A DNA stretch of 64,000 nt from an uncultured Peptococcaceae bacterium. Its GTDB lineage: Bacteria; Bacillota; Peptococcia; Peptococcales; Peptococcaceae. Within the stretch, counting starts at the first letter, position 1, and every line of letters begins with the position of its first letter. Positions 1-8,889 of this stretch are shown in pieces. Below the pieces are notes generated by a model that ran no database searches, was not told the origin of the DNA, and saw only the letters and a list, made by a program, of their open reading frames with translations. The DNA is taken from contig CAJUDO010000003.1 of NCBI GenBank assembly GCA_910585405.1, forward strand, positions 98,482 to 162,481, given 5' to 3'. A program made the position numbers and the translations under genes.

Positions 1-2
1 CC

Positions 3-692
3 AAATTGGGAATCCATCCCATTCTGTCCGGTATCCTAACCATGAGCGGCTTATATTCGGTAAATTTGTTGGCTATGGGCAACAGCTCCAATCTTTCCCT
101 GATCAACAGCACAACTATTTTTAAGATAGTGGGCACATTACTACCCTTTTTAGACAAAGACACGGTAAAGTTGCTGGTGTCACTATGCTTTACCGCCCTT
201 TGTGCGCTGTTGCTTATTTTATTTTTTAAAACCCATATTGGACTGTGTATTCGTGCCACAGGAGACAACGAAGATATGGTACGCGCCTCTTCCATCCATG
301 TAGACAATACAAAAATTCTGGCGTTAGCCATCAGCAACGCCATCATTGCCTGCACCGGCGCACTGATTGCCCAATACCAGAGTTTTGCTGATATCAACTC
401 CGGGGTCGGCATTTTAGTGGTAGGTCTGGCCTCTGTCATTATCGGCGAAGTGTTGCTAAGCCGCCGCACCCTGACGGGAAATTTTCTGGCTGTACTCTTA
501 GGCGCCATCATCTACCGCTTCATCATCGCACTGGCTACCAAATACACCATTTTGCCCGCCTATATGCTGAAGCTGGTATCGGCTTGCATCGTAGCCTTTG
601 CCTTGTCACTACCCGCCATGCAGAAATCACTGGCTGTGTATAAAACACGAAAGGAGGCGCAAAAACATGCTGCAGCTAAAACAAATCTCTAA
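3..692 (+). CDS. ABC transporter permease, 5'-truncated by window edge
   Basis: This is the membrane permease of an ABC importer of the TrpX/TrpY-like class (COG4120), which takes up small solutes such as amino acids through a binding protein. The frame is open to the left edge, and the apparent TTG at base 6 lies in a sequence that is internal in this family, so the gene starts before the window. The protein is very hydrophobic with about six visible membrane segments, including a cytoplasmic loop with RATGDNEDMVRASS just before a transmembrane helix. Its end overlaps the downstream ATPase start by 26 bases, so the two are translationally coupled. A substrate-binding protein is expected upstream, outside the window. 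The substrate cannot be told from sequence. Confidence 0.85.
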   Translation, partial: KLGIHPILSGILTMSGLYSVNLLAMGNSSNLSLINSTTIFKIVGTLLPFLDKDTVKLLVSLCFTALCALLLILFFKTHIGLCIRATGDNEDMVRASSIHVDNTKILALAISNAIIACTGALIAQYQSFADINSGVGILVVGLASVIIGEVLLSRRTLTGNFLAVLLGAIIYRFIIALATKYTILPAYMLKLVSACIVAFALSLPAMQKSLAVYKTRKEAQKHAAAKTNL

Positions 693-1461
693 GACCTTCT
701 CCAAAGGCACACCCAACGAACATCGCGCCTTACAGCAGGTAAATCTGACACTGAAGGACGGCGACTTTGTCACTGTTGTGGGTTCCAATGGCGCTGGAAA
801 GTCCACCCTATTCAATGTCATCTGCGGCAATTTTTTCCCAGATGTCGGTACCGTTTCCATCGACGGAAAGGACATCACCTGGATGCCGGAGCACAAACGC
901 GCCTCTTTTATTGGCCGTGTGTTTCAGGACCCCATGCGGGGCACTGCTCCCAATCTGACCATTGAGGAAAATCTGGCCCTTGCTTACTCGCGCAGCAAAA
1001 GAGGACCATTACATTTTGCATTAAACAAGAAGGACTCGGCATTCTTTCGCGAGTCCTTGGCCCGTTATGACATGGGGCTGGAAAATCGTATGGATACCAA
1101 AGTTGGCCTTTTGTCTGGCGGACAGCGCCAGGTGGTTACACTGTTAATGTGCACTCTGGTACCGCCCAAACTGTTGCTTTTAGACGAACACACCGCCGCC
1201 TTGGACCCTGCCACCTCGGAAAAGATTATGGCCATCACCAATGAGATTGTCTCCCAGCATCATCTCACCACAATGATGATTACCCATAATCTCAATGCAG
1301 CACTACAAACAGGGAACCGTACCATCATGATGGACCGCGGACAGCTCATTTTGGATATTCACGACAAAGAGCGGGAAACCATGTCCCTGAATGATTTGCT
1401 AGAGCTCTATTCCAGCAAAAGCAATCAAGCGCTGGACAATGACCGCATGCTGCTTACATGA
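667..1461 (+). CDS. ABC transporter ATP-binding protein (COG1101 type)
   Basis: This is the ATPase subunit that powers the adjoining permease. Walker A is GSNGAGKST, the signature is LSGGQRQ, and Walker B is LLLLDEHTAALDP; the His after DE is usual in this transporter class. The open frame extends up to base 598, but AAAGGAGG at 650-657 sits 9 bases before the ATG at 667, which gives a normal 264-residue protein starting MLQLKQISKTF. The gene overlaps the permease end by 26 bases and is followed by a strong terminator, so it is the last gene of the operon. Confidence 0.9.
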   Translation: MLQLKQISKTFSKGTPNEHRALQQVNLTLKDGDFVTVVGSNGAGKSTLFNVICGNFFPDVGTVSIDGKDITWMPEHKRASFIGRVFQDPMRGTAPNLTIEENLALAYSRSKRGPLHFALNKKDSAFFRESLARYDMGLENRMDTKVGLLSGGQRQVVTLLMCTLVPPKLLLLDEHTAALDPATSEKIMAITNEIVSQHHLTTMMITHNLNAALQTGNRTIMMDRGQLILDIHDKERETMSLNDLLELYSSKSNQALDNDRMLLT

Positions 1462-1485
1462 AAAAATAGTTTTTTACGACAGCAT

Positions 1486-1550
1486 ACAAAAAGAGACTGC
1501 ACAGCGGGGAATCCTTTTTTCTGATTCCTCACTGCGCAGTCTCTTTTTGT
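1486..1550. terminator. Bidirectional intrinsic terminator
   Basis: The arms ACAAAAAGAGACTGC and GCAGTCTCTTTTTGT are perfectly complementary and carry A and T tracts on both sides. The element lies between the ABC operon (plus) and the converging phosphodiesterase (minus), so it can end both transcripts. Confidence 0.85.
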
Positions 1551-1571
1551 CTTAACGTCTCTTTTAGAATT

Positions 1572-3553
1572 TTATTTCAACGCCTGATAGAGTACGCCGC
1601 CTTCTACGCCATTGGGCATTTCTTTCGAGCCAAACAAATGGCAGAGCGTCGGTGTCACATCCACCTCCTGCACATCCCGCGGAATGATATAATTTTCTTT
1701 GATTCCCGGTCCAGCCATCATAAACATACATTTCAGCGAAGTGCCTAAAATTTCACAGTTGCTGAAAGAGTTCCCCTGATCACGGGTAAATTTAGGCTCC
1801 AACATGAAGAAGATATCGCCCAATCCTTCTTCTGAAGCGTCATTCAAACCCAATACTGCCATCTCGCTGCGGCGCATGGCCATGCTGATTACCCGTTCGC
1901 CATGCACAGGATCCCGATACGCATACAGATCACTGATAATTTTGGTCACCAATTCATCCAAATCCGCCGGATCAACAATGCCTTGCGGATCACGGCCTTT
2001 CAGGTTCACATAAATATAACTGCTGCGCTGAGCAATGGCTGTGGTGTGTTCCCAGTCGATTTCCAACGCCCCGTTCACAACCTTCGTTTTGGTGTAGCCC
2101 AGTTCTTCCATGAGACCTACATTCAGCCCCCAGGCATCACCGATCTTCGGTGTGTCATAATCAGGATACTTAATCAGACCGCCGTGGTCAGATACAACCA
2201 TGATTGCCACGTCTTTGTCCAGCCATTTCAGCATACGTCCCACATATTCGTCAGCGATGGCATAGAAGCGTTCCAGACATTCTTTGTTGAATTCGTGGGT
2301 CGGGAACTGCGGCAGGGTGTGATCCAGATACAGGTGGTTGGCAAAATCAATGATATGCAAACCATGGAATGCTGCATCCCATTCATAGTTATCCAAAATA
2401 TAATCAATGGTATCCATGGACCATTTGAAAGCCCTTTCGCCGCAGTCAGCCATAATAGCCATCTTGTCAACTTCTTCATGGGACATATTTGACAACAGCA
2501 GCGGTACGCCAAATTTATCGTATAATTTTTTTTCAAGCTTGCCGGCTGCGCATAGCGGTCGTCATCGGCACTGAGTGCATAGCTGTAGTACATGGTCAGA
2601 CTGCTGGCATCTTCTGCAAGGGTAGCTACTTTGATGTGATAGCCAACCCGTTCCTTTTTATCACCGCCCAAGCTGAATTCATCCATCACATTGTCCATCC
2701 AGTTGCCAACCGTAGCTTCGCCCAGTAGCACTTCCTGTTTTTTATCTTTATAGAGCTGCACCCGATTGTAGTGTGTGCCGTCATCCGCCGTAATCAACAC
2801 ATAACGGCGTGTTCTGCCTGTATTCACGACAATCACTGTTTCCATAGCGTTGGCTGGCGCATTAGCCCAGCCGCTGGACGGTTTGATTGGAGCTTTTACC
2901 AGGTCATATTCGCCGCCGATATTGTCATCTTCTCCGCCTTTTTCGCCGATAATCTGATTGCGCTCTGCAGGCATTGTAGGCTTGAACTCCAGTTCCTGAA
3001 TATCTTCGGTGACAAAGCATTCTGCACCGCTGTCATTGTTATCATGCGGGATAAATTGTACTGGGAAGTCACCGGCCCGACAATCAATGAATTTTTCGTA
3101 ATCCACTTTATTTGCCAGGAACGGATGTACACCGGAGCCGTCTATCATAATGGTATTGGAATTGCGCGGCGGCCAGGAGGTAGGCCATCCGTATACAATC
3201 ACCTTTTTGCCTTCTTCGGCAAAGGTATCCCAGGCGTAATCCACCTTACACAATGTGGAGTTGAAGCCCAGAGACAGCTTGCTCAGTTCATCGCCCCGTT
3301 TATGATTCCAGAAGTCGGTAATCCCGTGGGTACCAGGCCATGCGCCTGTAGCCAGGGTGCACCAGCTTGGCGGCGTATACGCAGGCAGTACGCCCATCAT
3401 GCCCATGTCCTTTGTCGTTGTTCCTCTGGCTAAAAATTTCTGAAAATTGGGCAGTTTCCCTTCTGCTAATAATTTTCTGGTATACAGTGGATCCATTCCA
3501 TCAATCCCAACCATCATAACCTTTTTCGCTGCGCCAAATCCTTTTTGCATCAT
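1572..3553 (-). pseudogene. Type I phosphodiesterase / alkaline phosphatase superfamily protein, frameshifted
   Basis: A metal-dependent phosphodiesterase or phosphatase of unknown substrate, without a signal peptide, so cytoplasmic. It is a paralogue of the intact 680-residue protein at 8890-10932. The amino-terminal frame (to 2228) carries the GIDGMDP metal site and the TPPSWCTLATG nucleophile region. The carboxy-terminal frame (from about 2530 down to 1572) carries HIIDFANH, VVSDHGG and the GTSLKCMFMMAGPG end. The frames separate at eight A residues of the coding strand (T run at 2526-2533). One more A restores a continuous reading LKKKLYDKFGVP across the break, giving about 660 residues. 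The start is ATG 3553 (MMQKGFGAAKKVMMVG), with AGGAGAGGAG 7-8 bases upstream; the TTG at 3583 precedes that site. A sequencing error, a true pseudogene, phase variation and slippage are all possible. It is divergent from a LysR gene. Confidence 0.85.
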
Positions 3554-3771
3554 CTTAATCTTCTCCTCTCCTGCTTTTCGCAAGTTATTTTCTTTCGTTG
3601 TCTTTATTATAGCCTCTTGCTTTTTTCGGCGGAACTACCAGAACTTTAGAGAAAAACGGCCTTTGCTCTTAGAAAAACTTTGAGCAAAAAGACTTTTTGT
3701 GTTAAACTGAATATCAGATACCGTTCATCATGGAACTACGGCAACAATTACCAGCAAAGGAGGATTTCTTC
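3554..3771. promoter_or_regulatory. Divergent control region with LysR-type dyad
   Basis: This region separates the broken phosphodiesterase (minus) from a LysR gene (plus). A dyad TTTGCTC-N13-GAGCAAA lies at 3662-3688, the kind of interrupted palindrome LysR proteins bind. On the minus strand a TATAAT (read from 3629 downwards) lacks a good -35, as expected for an activator-dependent promoter. Operator assignment is inference. Confidence 0.5.
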
Positions 3772-4704
3772 ATGCGCAGCGAGCAGATTAAATATTTTTT
3801 GGAAGTAGCTCAGTGTGGCTCCATGTCAGAGGTCGCAGAAAAAAACTTTCTGACCCAACCAGCTGTCAGCACTGCAATCACTAAACTGGAAAAAGAACTG
3901 GATGTGCAGCTGCTCACCCGCTCCAACCATGGCGTTGTTTTGACCGAAGCAGGCCGCACTGCCCAACAGTTCCTTTTTCAGATGCAGCAGTTGAACCAGC
4001 AGCTCTCTGCTTCCCTGGAGCCTTATCGGGCCAAACCGTCCGTCAAGGAAAAGCCTCTCAACATCTGTACCACACTGGAGATCGGAAAATATCTGGTGGA
4101 TCCTGCTGTCGCCCATTTTCGCCAGCTATCTCCCCAGAGTGCTGTTTCCGTGCGGGAATATGATTTTCTGGATATTCTCACGGCAGTGGGACAAGGTCAA
4201 TGCGATTTCGGTGTGTTCTGTATTATTCAGGACATTCTCGCCGAAAAAGAAGTACAGCAGCTGGTGGAAGATTACCGGCTGGGAATCGAAAAGATCAGCA
4301 GCGACCAGCTCTATATCGGTGTCGCACCCGATTCTCCGCTGGCACAGGAGCCGAGCCTGTCGTTAAAAACCATTCTACAGCACCCGCTGGTCATCTATAA
4401 TTCCTCATTCAACCAGTGCTGGCATGAAATGTTTTTGAAACGTTATATCGCCCAACCGCAACTGATCAAAACAAATCGCATTTCCGATTTGAGCGACCTG
4501 GTTCTTCATCAAGGCTATCTGGTTTTTCTGCTGAACCACAACCTGTTTGCCGTCAAGTCGGCACAGCCGTCCTCTTATGTGCTGATTCCGGTGAAAGAGC
4601 ATATCAAATTGCTCACCGGTCTTCTCTATAAAAAAGGCAGCCCATTTAAGGACTGCAACAAAGAACTGATGGAAACCATCAGAAAAAGTGCATCACAAAT
4701 ATAA
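3772..4704 (+). CDS. LysR family transcriptional regulator
   Basis: A 310-residue DNA-binding regulator. It has an amino-terminal winged helix-turn-helix (about residues 1-60, with GSMSEVAEKNFLTQPAVSTAI) and a periplasmic-binding-protein-like effector domain of about 220 residues. The start is ATG 3772, preceded by AAAGGAGG; the upstream in-frame ATG at 3730 lacks a ribosome site. It is divergent from the frameshifted phosphodiesterase and so is its likely regulator; the same arrangement recurs at 8.9-12.1 kb. The inducer is unknown. A hairpin terminator follows the gene. Confidence 0.9.
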   Translation: MRSEQIKYFLEVAQCGSMSEVAEKNFLTQPAVSTAITKLEKELDVQLLTRSNHGVVLTEAGRTAQQFLFQMQQLNQQLSASLEPYRAKPSVKEKPLNICTTLEIGKYLVDPAVAHFRQLSPQSAVSVREYDFLDILTAVGQGQCDFGVFCIIQDILAEKEVQQLVEDYRLGIEKISSDQLYIGVAPDSPLAQEPSLSLKTILQHPLVIYNSSFNQCWHEMFLKRYIAQPQLIKTNRISDLSDLVLHQGYLVFLLNHNLFAVKSAQPSSYVLIPVKEHIKLLTGLLYKKGSPFKDCNKELMETIRKSASQI

Positions 4705-4705
4705 C

Positions 4706-4752
4706 AAAAGAACTGCCTCGCTCTGCATTTTGCACATTAAGGCAGCTCTTTT
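4706..4752. terminator. Intrinsic terminator, probably bidirectional
   Basis: AAAAGAACTGCC pairs with GGCAGCTCTTTT (one mismatch) across a 23-base loop. It lies between the convergent LysR gene and the unknown-protein operon and has T-rich ends on both strands. Confidence 0.7.
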
Positions 4753-4770
4753 CGCAATCATCATAATCAT

Positions 4771-5736
4771 TCACAGACAATTCCACTGATAACCATAGCC
4801 TTTTAGGTCCTCTATTGCCTGCGTTGCTCCTGCCTGTACTTCCAGCCGATGCAACGCCTTCTGGAAAGCCTCAGTATCTACTGCGCCCGGCAGTGCCTTC
4901 AATTGCTGCAAAAGGCTGAAATATTTATCGCTTTGCAGATTCTGCACGCTCTGTCGAAAACGGCTGCGTCCCTCAGCGATTTGCCCTTCATGGGCAAACC
5001 AGACTGTCTGCCGCAGCACTGGCCCAGTGATAGCACCGCTACGCTTCTTATTGGCCTGCTGCTCCCAGACCTGCACCGGTTGGGCATTCACCACCGTCTG
5101 TATCGCTCTGCCCTTTTCCTGATAGCAGAATCCGTAAAAGATACGGCTCACCGTTGTTTCCAGCACCGGATCATCCGCCATCTGCCTTCTGGTTTTGACC
5201 ACCCATTGCTCCAACTGCCGATGGCTATCCTCCTGCAGCAGCTTACTATCCCAGGCAAGCTGTATCGTTCCTTCCAGCAGCTGCAGCTCCAGTTCCTCAA
5301 AATGCCCGTCTATGGCATCCACCAACTCCTCCAGCAATGGCATTGCACTGTTCTGCGCCGCCGTTTTGGCCAATGGCTCCAGCTCTGTAAAAAATGCCTG
5401 CGGATACAGACTGCGCAATCTCCGCGCAGTCTCCAGCTTGACCTCACCGGCAATCTTTTCCCGCATGCCAGAGGGCACCTCTGTATTACAGCGATGACAA
5501 AGCACACGAGTAGGATAACAGGCGTGCTGTGCACTTTTGCGCACAAACTCATACATCTGCTCTGCCACTGGGCTAATCCGGTAAGTTACATTTCCATTTT
5601 CCAGATAAGCACAGCCATACATGCTGAATTCTTCTTCAAAACGTCCCATACTGGCCATATTGCCCACAGCTGCTATGCAGCACATGTCCCGACTGCCGCC
5701 AAAAGTCTGGGCAAAGGTCATTTCCTGTTCTGCCAT
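4771..5736 (-). CDS. Protein of unknown function, third gene of ABC-ATPase operon
   Basis: I do not recognise this 321-residue protein. It is soluble, without a signal peptide or membrane segment. The first third is Cys-rich for its size (DMCCIAAVGN near residue 18 and an LCHRC pair near residue 99). The rest is alpha-helical with many Gln, Leu and Glu residues. It starts 6 bases after the stop of the ABC ATPase, so it is translated from the same message as that ATPase and the zinc-ribbon protein. A role tied to the ATPase, rather than membrane transport, is suggested by the lack of any permease in the operon, but this is inference. Confidence 0.7.
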   Translation of the reverse strand: MAEQEMTFAQTFGGSRDMCCIAAVGNMASMGRFEEEFSMYGCAYLENGNVTYRISPVAEQMYEFVRKSAQHACYPTRVLCHRCNTEVPSGMREKIAGEVKLETARRLRSLYPQAFFTELEPLAKTAAQNSAMPLLEELVDAIDGHFEELELQLLEGTIQLAWDSKLLQEDSHRQLEQWVVKTRRQMADDPVLETTVSRIFYGFCYQEKGRAIQTVVNAQPVQVWEQQANKKRSGAITGPVLRQTVWFAHEGQIAEGRSRFRQSVQNLQSDKYFSLLQQLKALPGAVDTEAFQKALHRLEVQAGATQAIEDLKGYGYQWNCL

Positions 5737-5742
5737 CCCATC

Positions 5743-6573
5743 TCATCTCCTTTCCCCTGTGCCGTAACAAAGTTCTCTTACTCGACTGGCGGCACCGATT
5801 TGCATGCGAATCCCACCATCTGCTTCTCTGCTGACCGTAGTCGTATCGCCCATCAACTTCGATATGTACTCCGATGTCACCACCGAATCGGTATCGCCCT
5901 GGGCAAATACCTGCCCTTGCCGCATAAGCAGTGTCTTATTCATAAATGGCTGTATCTCCTCCGGATAGTGGGTTACATACAACACTGTCACATCCTGATG
6001 CGCTGCCAAGTCCCGCACCGTATTTAGCATGTGTTCCCGCGCATAAATATCCAACCCGGCACTGGGTTCATCCAATACCAGAATCTCAGGCCGAGTAATC
6101 AGTGCTCTGGCTATCAGTACATTCTGTCGTTCCCCTTTACTCATGTGGCAAAAGGGCGTGTTCATCTTATCTGCCAGCTGCAATTCCCGCAGCAGGGCTT
6201 TTGCCTGGCGTACATCGGCAGCCGTGATGCCGTATCGGATCCCCAATGTACCGGAAAGTCCCGACAGCACAATATCCAGTGCCGGTTCCAGAGACAGATA
6301 AATATCAAAAAAGGAACTGCTGACCCAACCGATTTTGCGGCGCAGCGCAAAAATATTGTCATTGCTGTAGGTCTGCCCCAATACCTCCAACCGTCCTCTG
6401 GTCGGGCATTTGAACCCGGCCACCATGCTGAGCAGCGTGGTCTTGCCGCTACCGTTCATGCCAAAAATCAACCAGTGTTCACCTCGTTTGACTTCCCAGT
6501 TGACATCCCGCAGCAAAAACTGTTTCCCAGTCTGCATACAGAGCCCTTCTGCCCGAATGATTGTATCCTCCAT
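5743..6573 (-). CDS. Stand-alone ABC ATPase (YlmA/ModF-like)
   Basis: A 276-residue single ABC ATPase domain. Walker A is GMNGSGKTT, the signature is MSKGERQ (in place of LSGGQ) and Walker B is ILVLDEPSAGLD, followed by the switch histidine in YVTHYPEEI. The phrase VKRGEHWLIFGMNGSGKTT resembles B. subtilis YlmA and one half of ModF, proteins with no known permease partner. It starts 3 bases after the stop of the zinc-ribbon gene and ends 6 bases before the unknown gene. No permease is encoded nearby, so a transport role is not supported. Confidence 0.85.
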   Translation of the reverse strand: MEDTIIRAEGLCMQTGKQFLLRDVNWEVKRGEHWLIFGMNGSGKTTLLSMVAGFKCPTRGRLEVLGQTYSNDNIFALRRKIGWVSSSFFDIYLSLEPALDIVLSGLSGTLGIRYGITAADVRQAKALLRELQLADKMNTPFCHMSKGERQNVLIARALITRPEILVLDEPSAGLDIYAREHMLNTVRDLAAHQDVTVLYVTHYPEEIQPFMNKTLLMRQGQVFAQGDTDSVVTSEYISKLMGDTTTVSREADGGIRMQIGAASRVRELCYGTGERR

Positions 6574-6576
6574 GGC

Positions 6577-7026
6577 TTATGCCTCCTCCGATACGGAACC
6601 TGCATCTATCTCCTGCAGCTCCTGTTCTGTGATGACCAGGCATTGATCCTGCAAATGCCCCTGTCTTTTCAGCGGTACAGTGAAACCATTTTCATCCAGC
6701 AGACCGCCACTTTGGTAGCCCCAGGCGATGATCTCTGCCACCTTTGCTACATTCATACGATAAGTTTCCTCATTTTGCGCCAGATCGTTATAATAATTGA
6801 ATTCCAGATCATCTACAAAATTTTGAGCGCTCTGATAAATTTCCGGCTCCACACCATACTCAATACGCTGGCAGACATCGCAATAGATTTCCACACGGGC
6901 ATCAGTATGATCGCTGAACAGAATCCGTTTTAACGATAACGGCTGTCCGCAATATTTGCACACACAGCGTTTGGCTCGCTGTTTCAGGTTTTCCATCCTG
7001 CTTTCTGATTGGTATAGATTTTCCAT
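6577..7026 (-). CDS. Small zinc-ribbon protein of unknown function
   Basis: A 149-residue soluble protein. Two Cys pairs, CVCKYCGQ near residue 22 and YCDVCQ near residue 49, form a four-Cys zinc ribbon. The carboxy-terminal half is acidic and helical. It has no homology I can name. AAAGGAG upstream supports the ATG at 7026. It is the first gene of a tight three-gene operon with an ABC ATPase and another unknown protein, so the three probably act together. Confidence 0.75.
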   Translation of the reverse strand: MENLYQSESRMENLKQRAKRCVCKYCGQPLSLKRILFSDHTDARVEIYCDVCQRIEYGVEPEIYQSAQNFVDDLEFNYYNDLAQNEETYRMNVAKVAEIIAWGYQSGGLLDENGFTVPLKRQGHLQDQCLVITEQELQEIDAGSVSEEA

Positions 7027-7053
7027 GTTTTCTCTCTCCTTTTACACAAATAC

Positions 7054-7114
7054 AAAAAAATTCTACCACAGAAATACAATCCCTCCGTATCGTAAAGCGT
7101 TTCTGTGGCAGAAT
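7054..7114 (-). terminator. Intrinsic terminator of the SLC13-like gene
   Basis: On the minus strand ATTCTGCCACAGAAA pairs with TTTCTGTGGTAGAAT and is followed by seven T residues. It lies just after the anion transporter gene and before the zinc-ribbon operon. Confidence 0.8.
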
Positions 7115-7146
7115 CTTTTATTTTTAAATCTCCATTATTAATTTTG

Positions 7147-8616
7147 TCACAGCATAATCTGCCCTAACGGAATAGCTACGCTGACCAGTACTATAAACGA
7201 AACAAAAATGATGATGAAACCATTCAGATAAGCATCTTTCGTCTTTATCCATTCATTATTTCCGAAAATTAATGCTGCTTGAGAAGAAGCGGCCGGCGTC
7301 GCATAAGCTGACATGGCAGTGTAGACAATCACCATCATAACCAACATTGGATTTAATCCAAAGCTTAGTCCCATCTTAGTCAGCACTGGCGTAAATACCA
7401 ACATCAATACCATATTATGCGCTACCTGAGTTGCAACCAAGAACAATGCTATCACCACTACCAAGAACATGATTCCGCTCAGCCCGCTGAAGGTTTGCGT
7501 CATCCATCCAATCACTGTCTTTAATACGCCGCATTCCTCTGCCTCCAGTGCATTGCACAGCGGCATGGTCGCACCTACCAAAATAACCAATTCCCAGTTA
7601 ACATTGCTGACCAAGTGAGGAATGTCCACATAACTCTTGTTTTCTTTTGTTTTGGCTATGGCCAACACAATCATGCAGATCGTGCCGAGACCGATTATTC
7701 CCATTTGAGACAAAAGGGCAATTCCCGGTATTGTTTTAGGCAAAATACTCGGCAGCATCAGACCCAGAATAAAGCCAAGAAATACCACAGTAGCAATTTT
7801 CTGCTGCGAAGTCATTTTTTCTCCCCGCAAATAAGCATACTTGGCACCAGCATCCTTGACACGACTCAAATCAGGGCGCAATACAAATTTGCAAACCAAC
7901 AAATAAACTGCAATCATGGTAACACTAACAATAAAATTATACCCGGTCCAGGTTATAAAATTGACATCCAGTGTGGTTCCCAGTGCTTTTTGCGTCAAAC
8001 CCAACTGAATAACGGATTGTGTCTTGAAGGGAAAAATTATAGCAGTCAACCCACAAATAAATACAATCCCCGAAATCACCATAGCAGTATATTTTGTTTG
8101 ACGTGGTTCCCCAATTTGTTCGCAGATTTTATAAAAAATGGTCCACAGAATAATAATCGTAGCGAATAAGCTTATAAAAGCAGACATCACATAAGCGGCT
8201 GCAAAGATCAACATCGTAAAAATCCAAGGATGTCCTTCCCCAATTTTGCGGCTGATAAACCAATTGGCAATCCAGCTACTTAACCCGCTTTCTTCTACAT
8301 AAGTAGCCAATATATACACGACAACGATAGTTAATGGAATTTCTGCCCCAAAAGCTGAGCTGAAAGACTGAACCACTGTGCAGTAGTCTGTAGCACCCAC
8401 GGCTACTATCCCTACTAAGCTGGGCCACAGCAAGCTAACTGTACACCAGCCATATAATACTCCAACGAAAATGCCTAAAACCTGCATCCCCAAAGGCGTG
8501 ACCTCTCCAAAGGGCGGTAACTGTCCAATGCCAAACATCAATACAAAAACGATAATACTATTGATCCAGTAAGATAAATTCTTCGGACGTTTCTTAGAAG
8601 CAGCAACTTCTCCCAT
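7147..8616 (-). CDS. SLC13/DASS-like anion permease
   Basis: A 489-residue integral membrane protein with about 11-13 hydrophobic segments and two similar halves, as in the divalent anion:sodium symporter family, which carries dicarboxylates, citrate, sulfate or phosphate. The SLC13-like hairpin regions include FPFKTQSVIQLG in the first half and AYATPAASSQAALIFG in the second, the usual substrate-binding SNT-like positions. AAAGGA 10 bases upstream supports ATG 8616. It lies downstream of the intact phosphodiesterase, separated by a terminator, so the two may be linked by substrate (an organic or phosphate-containing anion), but this is inference. Confidence 0.8.
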   Translation of the reverse strand: MGEVAASKKRPKNLSYWINSIIVFVLMFGIGQLPPFGEVTPLGMQVLGIFVGVLYGWCTVSLLWPSLVGIVAVGATDYCTVVQSFSSAFGAEIPLTIVVVYILATYVEESGLSSWIANWFISRKIGEGHPWIFTMLIFAAAYVMSAFISLFATIIILWTIFYKICEQIGEPRQTKYTAMVISGIVFICGLTAIIFPFKTQSVIQLGLTQKALGTTLDVNFITWTGYNFIVSVTMIAVYLLVCKFVLRPDLSRVKDAGAKYAYLRGEKMTSQQKIATVVFLGFILGLMLPSILPKTIPGIALLSQMGIIGLGTICMIVLAIAKTKENKSYVDIPHLVSNVNWELVILVGATMPLCNALEAEECGVLKTVIGWMTQTFSGLSGIMFLVVVIALFLVATQVAHNMVLMLVFTPVLTKMGLSFGLNPMLVMMVIVYTAMSAYATPAASSQAALIFGNNEWIKTKDAYLNGFIIIFVSFIVLVSVAIPLGQIML

Positions 8617-8786
8617 ATAATTTCATTCCTTTCTATTCCAAATTACCATAAGTAAAAAAAACTTATGAATTTTCGTGATTTACGAAAAGAAACACTATCC
8701 TCATAATAAGATTTTTTCAAATCATATAAACAATGATGCTGTCAGTTCAATTCCTTAATATAAGCTCCATCAACAAATTTTGATAT

Positions 8787-8854
8787 AAAAAACCGCAGTA
8801 CAATATAATATTAGAAAACTACTATAGTTTTATTTTTACCATACTGCGGTTTTT
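8787..8854 (-). terminator. Intrinsic terminator after the intact phosphodiesterase
   Basis: AAAACCGCAGTA and TACTGCGGTTTT arms enclose an AT-rich loop. On the minus strand the stem ends in a T run, right behind the phosphodiesterase stop. The remaining bases up to 8617 hold no gene; they must contain any promoter of the transporter, none of which is clear. Confidence 0.8.
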
Positions 8855-8889
8855 CGATACAACATATACTCAATTTTGTAAAGTGAAAA

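Noticed and set aside
2228..2495. Two separate genes in the first phosphodiesterase region
   Set aside because: Both frames align end to end with different halves of the intact paralogue, so they are one broken gene.
4849..6027. 392-codon open frame opposite the unknown/ABC genes
   Set aside because: It is antisense to two genes that have family motifs or operon spacing, has no ribosome site and its translation shows no family motif.
6031..6933. 300-codon open frame opposite the ABC ATPase and zinc-ribbon gene
   Set aside because: Antisense to clear ABC motifs and Cys pairs; low-complexity translation without a family.
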